From NCBI RefSeq assembly GCF_030719215.1, contig NZ_CP120983.1, positions 4,650,001 through 4,714,000 on the forward strand: 64,000 bases of DNA, written 5' to 3'. The notes under the pieces are model-generated. The model searched no databases and was not told the DNA's origin. It saw nothing but the letters and a program-made list of their open reading frames with translations. This document shows positions 8,891-15,220 of the stretch, piece by piece (position 1 is the stretch's first letter; the number at the start of each line of letters is the position of its first letter). The translations under genes and the position numbers were made by a program. The DNA is from Streptomyces sp. Alt3 (GTDB taxonomy: Bacteria; Actinomycetota; Actinomycetes; Streptomycetales; Streptomycetaceae).

Positions 8891-9693
8891 GCGAGGGCTC
8901 CTTCCAGCGTCTCGTCGAGAATGCGACCCACCGCTGCCGGGTCGTGGGCGAAGCGGCCGAGGAACAGCCCGTCGACGCCGGTGCCCAGTTCGGTGAGCAA
9001 GCCGGGGCCCGCGCTTCCGCCGTAGATCACGCGGCTGCCTGCCAGGGCGGGCTGGGTGGCGAGCCAGGCGGTGAGGGCCTCGCAGACCGTGCGGATGTGG
9101 TCGGGGGAGGCCGGCCGGGGCGCGCCGATGGCCCACTGCGGTTCGTAGGCGAGGACGACCGGGGCGAGGGGGCCCTCGTGGGACGCCGTGGCCAGGATGC
9201 GTTCGGCCTCGGCGACCGTGCGGGCGGCGGCCTCCGCGGGTGCCACCTGGTCGAGTTCGCCGACGCAGAGCACCGGGGTCAGCCCGTTGCGCAGGGCGGC
9301 GGCCGTCTTCGCGGCGACGACCGTGTCGCCCTCGCCGAAGAGCCGGCGGCGCTCCGCGTGGCCGACCTCGGCGTAGCGGGCACCGATCTCGTGCAGGTGG
9401 GCACCGCTGACCTCGCCGGTGTAGGGACCGGAGTCGTCGGTGGCCAGGTCCTGCGCCCCGGTGCGCACCTCCGTGCCGGCCAGGATCCCGGTGACCGGGA
9501 CGAGCGCGGGGAAGGCGGGCAGCACGAACAGCTCGGCCGTGCCGCCGGTGACGGCGGGGTGCCGGGCGGCGAGGGAGGCGATGCTGCGGGCCCAGTTGAG
9601 GGTCTCGTGGTGGCCGAAGTACATCTTCAGGCTCACCCCGATCGTGACCCGGGGGCGCGCGGTGTTCTGCGCGGTGTTCTGCGCGGCGGGCAT
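8875..9693 (-). CDS. triosephosphate isomerase family, probable L-erythrulose-1-phosphate isomerase (LerI-like)
   Basis: 272-aa TIM-barrel isomerase. It has the substrate lysine region (VSLKMYFG), the catalytic His region near GHAERR, the AYEPQWAIG loop with the catalytic Glu, and the IYGGSAGPG and DGLFLGRFA phosphate-binding turns. The housekeeping TIM normally sits with gap and pgk. Here it lies between RpiB- and OiaC-like genes, as LerI/EryH does in tetritol and apionate loci. That enzyme converts L-erythrulose 1-phosphate to D-erythrulose 4-phosphate. ATG 9693 overlaps the upstream stop as ATGA. A degenerate TIM-only role is less likely. Confidence 0.8.
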   Translation of the reverse strand: MPAAQNTAQNTARPRVTIGVSLKMYFGHHETLNWARSIASLAARHPAVTGGTAELFVLPAFPALVPVTGILAGTEVRTGAQDLATDDSGPYTGEVSGAHLHEIGARYAEVGHAERRRLFGEGDTVVAAKTAAALRNGLTPVLCVGELDQVAPAEAAARTVAEAERILATASHEGPLAPVVLAYEPQWAIGAPRPASPDHIRTVCEALTAWLATQPALAGSRVIYGGSAGPGLLTELGTGVDGLFLGRFAHDPAAVGRILDETLEGALACPTA

Positions 9694-10187
9694 CAGGCTG
9701 CGGCTTCCTGCTGGTTCTCGTGGTCGTTCTGGTTCTCGTAGTCGTCCATCAGCGCGACCTTGGCGGCGGACGCCGAGGCCTCGTCGAAGCGGTACGTCAG
9801 CCACTCGGAGGCCAGCCGGCGGGCGAGCTCCAGACCGACGACGCGCTGGCCGAAGGTGAGGACCTGGGCGTTGTTGGAGAGGACCGCGCGCTCGACGGAG
9901 AAGGAGTCGTGGGCGGTGACGGCACGGACGCCCTTGACCTTGTTCGCGGCGATGGCCACCCCGAGGCCCGTGCCGCAGACGAGCAGGGCGCGGTCGGCCT
10001 CTCCCCGGGCGACCATCTCGGCGGCTGCGATGGCGACCTTGGGGTAGGCGGTGTGCCCGTCCGCGTCGACACCCACATCGGTGACGGTGGCGACGAGGCC
10101 GCTGGCCTCCAGGTCCTTCCTGAGGGCTTCCTTGTAGGTGTGGCCGGCGTCGTCGGAGCCGACGACGATGCGGAGCTTCTCGGACAT
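9693..10187 (-). CDS. RpiB/LacAB family isomerase, probable D-erythrulose-4-phosphate isomerase (DerI-like)
   Basis: 164-aa RpiB-fold protein: VVGSDDAGHTYKE at the N-terminus, LLVCGTGLGVAIAANKVKGVRA with the active-site Cys, and AHDSFSVERAVLSNNAQVLTFGQRVVG. RpiB relatives isomerise ribose 5-phosphate. The DerI/EryI branch interconverts D-erythrulose 4-phosphate and D-erythrose 4-phosphate, which would feed the pentose phosphate and shikimate routes. The neighbours favour the second role. The C-terminal 20 residues are an Asn/Gln/Glu-rich tail absent from most relatives. ATGA overlaps join it to genes on both sides. Confidence 0.82.
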   Translation of the reverse strand: MSEKLRIVVGSDDAGHTYKEALRKDLEASGLVATVTDVGVDADGHTAYPKVAIAAAEMVARGEADRALLVCGTGLGVAIAANKVKGVRAVTAHDSFSVERAVLSNNAQVLTFGQRVVGLELARRLASEWLTYRFDEASASAAKVALMDDYENQNDHENQQEAAA

Positions 10188-11923
10188 CAGTGGTTCTCCA
10201 GGGTCGGTACGAACACGCCGTGCACGGCGCGGACGATCAGGGCGAGCGAGTGGGCTCCGGCGTCCGGGGTGCCGAGGCTCTTCTCGGCGTGCGGGCGGGC
10301 GCGGCCCATCCGGGGGAGCAGGTCGGCGGTGGCCTGCGCGGCGGCGGACGCGGAGTGCGCGGCGGTGTCCCAGGCGGTGGCCAGGGGCTGTCCGGCCCGG
10401 GTGGCGGCCGTGAGGGCGTAGGAGAAGGGGACGAGGACGTCGACCATGGTCTTGTCGCCGACCTCCGCCTTGCCCAGCTCCATCACGCCCGCCGACGCCT
10501 GCGCGACGCCGGAGGCGACCTCGGCGGCCGTGGGCCGTGCGGTGTCGCCGAGCGCGGTTCCGACGGCCCGGAGGATGACACCCCACAGGGCGCCGGAGGT
10601 GCCGCCGGCCCGGTCGGCCCAGGCGTCGGCAGCCCGGTGCAGAAGCGTTTCTGCACCGGCGCCGAGCGTTTCGGCGCGTACGGCCGCCTCGTACGCCCCG
10701 GTGGAGCCGCGCTGCATGCCGATGCCGTGGTCGCCGTCACCGGCGACCGCGTCGATCCGGCCGAGCTCGTCGGCGTGGACGTCGACGGTGTCCTTGAGGA
10801 CACGCAGGGCGGCGAGCGCGGTGCGGGCCGCCTCGCGGGAGTCGTCGGTGGCGGGCGGGACGGTGTCCTCGGCTGTCTCCGCGGAGGGGTCCGGGACGAA
10901 GAGGTCCGCAGCTTCGACGGTGCCCTTGCGGTAGGCGGGGGCGTCGGCCGGGGCCGTCCACAGCGGCTCCAGCTCGTCGGTGAGCCAGCACAGGGTCAGC
11001 GAGACCCCGGCCATGTCGAAGCTGGTGACCAGCTCGCCGACCTCGGGGTCGACGGCCTCGACGCCGGCCTCGGCGAGGAGCTGGGCGACCCGGCGGTAGA
11101 CGACGAACAGCTCCTCGTACTTCACCGAGCCGAGGCCGTTGAGTATCACCGCGGCCCGTCGGCCCTGCGGCGACCCGACGCCCTCGGGGAGTTCGCCGAG
11201 GACGGTGGAGACCAGGAGTTCTGCGGCCTCGTCGGCGGTCGGCACGGGCCGCTCGCCCATGCCGGGCTCGCCGTGGATGCCGAGGCCGACGGCCATGCGG
11301 CCCTCGGGCACCGTGAAGAGCGGGTGGTCGGCGCCCGGCAGCGTGCAGCCGGAGAACGCGACACCGAAGGAGCGGGTACGGGCGTTCGCCAGCTCCGCGA
11401 TCCGTGTCACCTCGTCCAGCGGGTGCCCGGCCTCGGCCGCGGCGGCGGCCGTCTTGAAGACGACCAGGTCCCCGGCGACCCCGCGGCGCCTGTGGGCCTC
11501 GTCGGGCGATGCGCTGGACATGTCGTCCGTGACGCCGAGCGTGCGGGTGGGTATGCCCTCGGCGGTCAGCCGCTCGGCGGCCTGGCCGAAGTGCAGGACG
11601 TCACCGGCGTAGTTCCCGTAGGCGAGGAGGACCCCGCCGCCGGTCTCGGCGGCCCGGGCTACCTGGCGCACCTGGTGGGCGGAGGGCGAGGCGAAGACGT
11701 TGCCGACGGCCGCGCCGTGCGCGAGGCCCTGGCCGACCAGCCCGGAGAAGGCCGGGTAGTGCCCGGAGCCGCCGCCGACGACCACGGCGACCTGGCCGGG
11801 GGCGGTGCGGGTGGCCCGGACCACCCCGCCGGGGACCTGGCGGACCCTGCGGGGGTGGGCGGCGACGAAGCCTTCGAGCGCCTCGTCGGCGAAGGCTGCG
11901 GGGTCGTTGGACAGGCGGGTCAT
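10187..11923 (-). CDS. dihydroxyacetone kinase family (fused DhaK-DhaL), probable L-erythrulose kinase (LerK-like)
   Basis: 578-aa single-chain kinase. The N-terminal DhaK half holds GGGSGHYPAFSG (residues 50-61) and GIHGEPGMGERP with the His that forms a hemiaminal with the ketose. The C-terminal DhaL half holds DGDHGIGMQRG, which binds Mg-ATP. Fused forms use ATP directly. In erythritol and apionate clusters this family (LerK) makes L-erythrulose 1-phosphate, and the two isomerases downstream fit that product. Plain glycerol/dihydroxyacetone metabolism is the alternative, but no glycerol dehydrogenase is present. ATGA overlaps link it to the transporter and to the RpiB gene. Confidence 0.82.
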   Translation of the reverse strand: MTRLSNDPAAFADEALEGFVAAHPRRVRQVPGGVVRATRTAPGQVAVVVGGGSGHYPAFSGLVGQGLAHGAAVGNVFASPSAHQVRQVARAAETGGGVLLAYGNYAGDVLHFGQAAERLTAEGIPTRTLGVTDDMSSASPDEAHRRRGVAGDLVVFKTAAAAAEAGHPLDEVTRIAELANARTRSFGVAFSGCTLPGADHPLFTVPEGRMAVGLGIHGEPGMGERPVPTADEAAELLVSTVLGELPEGVGSPQGRRAAVILNGLGSVKYEELFVVYRRVAQLLAEAGVEAVDPEVGELVTSFDMAGVSLTLCWLTDELEPLWTAPADAPAYRKGTVEAADLFVPDPSAETAEDTVPPATDDSREAARTALAALRVLKDTVDVHADELGRIDAVAGDGDHGIGMQRGSTGAYEAAVRAETLGAGAETLLHRAADAWADRAGGTSGALWGVILRAVGTALGDTARPTAAEVASGVAQASAGVMELGKAEVGDKTMVDVLVPFSYALTAATRAGQPLATAWDTAAHSASAAAQATADLLPRMGRARPHAEKSLGTPDAGAHSLALIVRAVHGVFVPTLENH

Positions 11924-13284
11924 CAGCGAACCTCTGCGAGAGGGCGGCCGTGGTGCGCGCCGTGGTCCTTGGACCGCTTGGCGAGCCACAGCATCAGCGC
12001 GGCGGACATGAGCATGAAGGCCCCGACGAGGAACAGCGGCAGGTAGTACGCACCGCTGAAGTCCTTCAGCCAGCCGGTCACGTATCCGGCGGCGAAGCCG
12101 GCCACGTTGCCCGCGGTGTTGATCAGGGCGATACCGGCGGCGGCTGCCGCGCCGGTCAGGAACTGCGAGGGGACGGACCAGAAGACCGGCAGCGCCGCGA
12201 AGATCGCACAGGCGGTGACGGTGATGACGGCGACCGTGGCGGCCGGCGAACCCATGTAGAGGGCGAGGGGGATGGAGATCCCGCCCACGACGGCCGGTCC
12301 CGCGATGTGCCAGGTGTGGACACCGTGCCTGGTGGCGTGCCGGGACCAGAAGTAGAGGACGATCGCGGCCGGGAGGTACGGGATGGCCGTGATCAGGGCC
12401 TTGTCCATCACGCTGAACGTCGTGCCGAACTGCTCCTGGAAGCCGTTGATGATCGTCGGCAGGAAGAAGGCGAGGGCGTACAGGCCGTAGATGAAGCCGA
12501 AGTAGATGAGGGCGAGGATCCAGACGCGGCTGTTGGTGAAGGCCGCCTTCAGGGCCTCCTTGCCGTGGTTGGACTTCTCGTCCGCGCCGGTCTTGCCGGC
12601 GTTCTCGGCTGCGAGCTCCGCGGTCAGCCATTCCTTCTCGTCGCGGGTCAGCCACTTCGCGTCGGCCGGCTTGTCGATCAGGTAGAACCAGGCGACGACG
12701 CCCAGCAGGATCGCCGGGATGGACACCCCGAGGAACATGACGCGCCAGCCCTCCAGGCCGAAGAGCCCGTGCTGGTTGATGAACCAGCCGGCCAGCGGGG
12801 CGCCGATGACGGTGGTCAGGGGCTGTGCCAGGTAGAAGAGGCCGAGCACCTTCGTACGGTGCCGGGAGGGCACCCACTGGCTCAGGAAGAGGATCGCGCC
12901 GGGGAAGAAGCCGGCCTCGGCGACACCGAGCAGGAAGCGGAGCGTGTACAGCTGCTCGCTGTTCTGCACCCAGGTGAAGAGGAGGGCGACGACGCCCCAG
13001 GACACCATGATCCTGGCCAGCCAGCGCCGGGCGCCGAACTTGTGCAGTGCCATGTTGCTGGGCACTTCGAGAATGATGTAACCGATGAAGAAGACGCCGG
13101 AGGCGAAGCCGAACTGCGCCGCGGTGAGCGCGAGGTCCTGCCCCATGCCGTTGGGTTCCGCGAAGGAGACGGCCGTCCGGTCCAGATAGTTCACGAAGAA
13201 CATCAGGGCCACGAAGGGGACGAGCCGGACCGAGACCTTCTTGATCGCTGATCTCTCGATCGCTGAATGCGCAGTGGCGCCCAT
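11923..13284 (-). CDS. MFS transporter of the anion:cation symporter family, probable aldonate (apionate) importer
   Basis: 453-aa, 12-segment major facilitator. LDRTAVSFAEPNG in the first loop and GYIILEVPSNMALHKFGARRWL after helix 2 are signatures of the ACS subfamily, which imports organic acids such as galactonate, glucarate, tartrate and phthalate. An acid-sugar substrate fits the operon. It is the first gene of the six-gene operon. Its ATG at 13284 is 118 bp from a GntR-type palindrome, and its stop overlaps the kinase start (ATGA). Specificity for apionate is inference. Confidence 0.85.
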   Translation of the reverse strand: MGATAHSAIERSAIKKVSVRLVPFVALMFFVNYLDRTAVSFAEPNGMGQDLALTAAQFGFASGVFFIGYIILEVPSNMALHKFGARRWLARIMVSWGVVALLFTWVQNSEQLYTLRFLLGVAEAGFFPGAILFLSQWVPSRHRTKVLGLFYLAQPLTTVIGAPLAGWFINQHGLFGLEGWRVMFLGVSIPAILLGVVAWFYLIDKPADAKWLTRDEKEWLTAELAAENAGKTGADEKSNHGKEALKAAFTNSRVWILALIYFGFIYGLYALAFFLPTIINGFQEQFGTTFSVMDKALITAIPYLPAAIVLYFWSRHATRHGVHTWHIAGPAVVGGISIPLALYMGSPAATVAVITVTACAIFAALPVFWSVPSQFLTGAAAAAGIALINTAGNVAGFAAGYVTGWLKDFSGAYYLPLFLVGAFMLMSAALMLWLAKRSKDHGAHHGRPLAEVR

Positions 13285-13402
13285 GGAGACTCCTCGCTTG
13301 CGGACCGCTTTGTCCGGTTCTGTGTCTACTCCGGCAGGTGAAGGCGAACCGTGGAAGGTTGTGTTTCCGGCCGGTGAACAACTCCAAGCTAGCCCTGGAT
13401 CC

Positions 13403-13421
13403 TAAATTGGTCACCAATTTA
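13403..13421. promoter_or_regulatory. GntR/FadR-type operator palindrome
   Basis: TAAATTGGTCACCAATTTA is a perfect 19-bp palindrome with a single central base in the divergent region between the operon and its regulator. It matches the TGGT...ACCA core bound by FadR-subfamily GntR proteins. It is by far the most AT-rich stretch in the area. Confidence 0.8.
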
Positions 13422-13527
13422 CCAAAGTGACGTAGGTCGCTCCCCTGAGCTCTTCTCCTGGACCGATGAGCGCGTTATCGTCCGCCCGCTCCGGGGTTCC
13501 CCGGCCCCGTCTGATGTACTGGTCAGC

Positions 13528-14268
13528 GTGTCCACGCAGCCCGAAGCGCCCGATTTCACGTCACTCCTGCGCCCCGTCGTACGGGAGTCCTCGGTCAGTG
13601 AGGTGGCCAGGCGACTCCTTGATCATCTGTCCGAGGGGAACCTGAAGCCGGGTACGCGCCTGCCCGCCGAGCGCCAGCTCGCCGACGCCCTGGGCGTCGC
13701 GCGCTCCAGCGTCCGCGGGGCGCTGTCCGCGCTGGACGTCCTCGGCATCATCGAGATCAGGCCGGGCTCGGGCTCGTACGTCCGTGAGGGGACCTCGGAG
13801 TTCCTGCCGCGGGCCATCAACTGGGGCCTGATGCTCGGTCAGCGCCGGACGCAGGACCTGGTCGAGGTCCGCACCTTCATGGAGGGCATGTCGGCACGGC
13901 TGGCCGCCGACCGGGCGTCCGAGGAGGACGTCGAGCGGCTGGAGGCGCACCTGGAGCGGATGCGGGAGGCGGGGACGGACGTCAAGGCGTTCATCGACGC
14001 CGACATCGCCTTCCACCTGGAGACCGCGAGCATCGCCCGCAACACGGTTCTCAGCGACATCCTGCACTCCATCCGGGCGTTGCTCCAGGTGTGGATGGAG
14101 CGGGCGGGAGACATCGAGGGGACCGTCAGCGGGACGCTGCACGAGCACGGGGCCGTGCTCGACGCGATCCGGGCGGGGGACCCGGAGGGCGCGGACGCGG
14201 CGATGGCCGAGCACATGAGGCTCGCGAGCGACCGGCTGAGGCTCTCGCTGAGTGGGGACGACGAGTAG
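13528..14268 (+). CDS. GntR-family (FadR subfamily) transcriptional regulator
   Basis: 246-aa regulator: an N-terminal winged helix (LKPGTRLPAERQLADALGVARSSVRGALSALDV, about residues 38-70) and a C-terminal all-helical FCD domain. The FCD domain has the metal-site pattern DADIAFHLETA plus later histidines. FCD regulators bind small carboxylates or sugar acids and usually repress. It is divergent from the six-gene operon, with the palindrome at 13403-13421 between them, so it probably controls that operon and itself. The GTG start lacks a good ribosome site, and no in-frame alternative is better. Confidence 0.88.
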   Translation: MSTQPEAPDFTSLLRPVVRESSVSEVARRLLDHLSEGNLKPGTRLPAERQLADALGVARSSVRGALSALDVLGIIEIRPGSGSYVREGTSEFLPRAINWGLMLGQRRTQDLVEVRTFMEGMSARLAADRASEEDVERLEAHLERMREAGTDVKAFIDADIAFHLETASIARNTVLSDILHSIRALLQVWMERAGDIEGTVSGTLHEHGAVLDAIRAGDPEGADAAMAEHMRLASDRLRLSLSGDDE

Positions 14269-14302
14269 GCGGCGCGCAGGCGCGTAGGCCGGGTGGCGGC
14301 GC

Positions 14303-15100
14303 TCAGGCCCGCGACTGCCCGGGTGGTGCGGGTTCCTCCGCCGTCTCCGCCGGGAGACCGGCCGCCTTCGCCGGGAGGGGGTCCGGCTCCCCTCCCGGAG
14401 GCGTGGACTCCGCCGCCGGGGCCGGTCGTGCGGACGGGGTGGCGAACGCCTTCCGCCGCCCTGCTCCGCCCAGCAGTGCCGGCAGCTCGGTCAACGCGCT
14501 GATCCGCCAGTCCGCCGTCTCCACGACGTCGGGGTGGTCCGCCCACCAATGCCCGTACGGGCCGCGGCGGATGTGCGCCGCACGCAGCCCCGAGGACTTC
14601 GCGGGGAAGAGGTCGTCGGCGGGATGGTCGCCCACGTACAGGGTGGCCTCCGGCTCGGCGCCCGACACCTCCAGCACGCGGGCGAAGAACTCCCGGTCCG
14701 GTTTGGCGGCACCCCACTCCTCCGAGGTGACGACCAGGTCGGCCGGCAGGTCGAGGGCCCTCAGCAGCTCCCCGGCCCGGGCCGTCCCGTCGCCCGCGAC
14801 GACGATCCGCAGGCCGAGCGCGCGCAGATCGGCCAGAACGGGCCGTACGTCGGCGTAGAGGTCCGTCTCGTCCAGGTACTCGCCGCGTCCGGCCGCCGCA
14901 CGGGCGTGGAGGGCCTCGCCGACGTCCATCCCGGGACGCAGGACCCGCAGCGCGTCGGTGCGGTCGCGGCCCTGGGCGACGGCGGCGCCGACCAGCGCGC
15001 TGACCGTGTGCGGCGGGACCCCGAGCCAGTCGGCCCATGAGGCCCAGTGGCGGTCGTCGCGGACGAGGGTTTCGCCGGTGTCGAAGACGATCGTTTTCAT
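14303..15100 (-). CDS. HAD-superfamily hydrolase (probable phosphatase)
   Basis: 265-aa HAD fold. The first motif is VFDTGETLV with one Asp; the usual second Asp (DxD) is replaced by Thr-Gly, as seen in some HAD variants. Motif II Thr/Ser (VVAGDG, VVTSEEWG), motif III Lys (AAKPDREFF) and motif IV (YVGDHPADDLFPA) are present. The last 45 residues are a Pro/Ala/Glu-rich tail beyond the fold. The substrate is unknown. ATG 15100 has CGGAGGGG just upstream. It is divergent from FO synthase. Confidence 0.85.
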   Translation of the reverse strand: MKTIVFDTGETLVRDDRHWASWADWLGVPPHTVSALVGAAVAQGRDRTDALRVLRPGMDVGEALHARAAAGRGEYLDETDLYADVRPVLADLRALGLRIVVAGDGTARAGELLRALDLPADLVVTSEEWGAAKPDREFFARVLEVSGAEPEATLYVGDHPADDLFPAKSSGLRAAHIRRGPYGHWWADHPDVVETADWRISALTELPALLGGAGRRKAFATPSARPAPAAESTPPGGEPDPLPAKAAGLPAETAEEPAPPGQSRA

Positions 15101-15208
15101 CACCCCTCCGAGCCTAGGGGGCAAGTAGGGCATAACGGTCAAGGCGCCAGTGCCGGAGGGGTGGTTACGCCGGACTCGGGCCCTGGTCCGCGAGAGGCGG
15201 CACGCTCG

Positions 15209-15214
15209 TATGCT
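15209..15214 (+). promoter_or_regulatory. candidate -10 element for a leaderless FO synthase transcript
   Basis: TATGCT ends six bases before ATG 15221, and no ribosome-binding site precedes that ATG. This spacing would start transcription at or next to the start codon. The -35 region is weak. Confidence 0.45.
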
Positions 15215-15220
15215 CGGATC

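Noticed and set aside
8875..9693. TIM-family gene as the housekeeping glycolytic triosephosphate isomerase
   Set aside because: It is translationally coupled to RpiB-, OiaC- and DhaK-type genes and not near gap/pgk, so the erythrulose-phosphate isomerase role fits better.
10187..13417. 1076-codon minus-strand frame apparently fusing the DhaK kinase with upstream sequence
   Set aside because: The upstream half lies out of frame within the MFS transporter gene, whose own protein is far more convincing; high GC simply removes stop codons.
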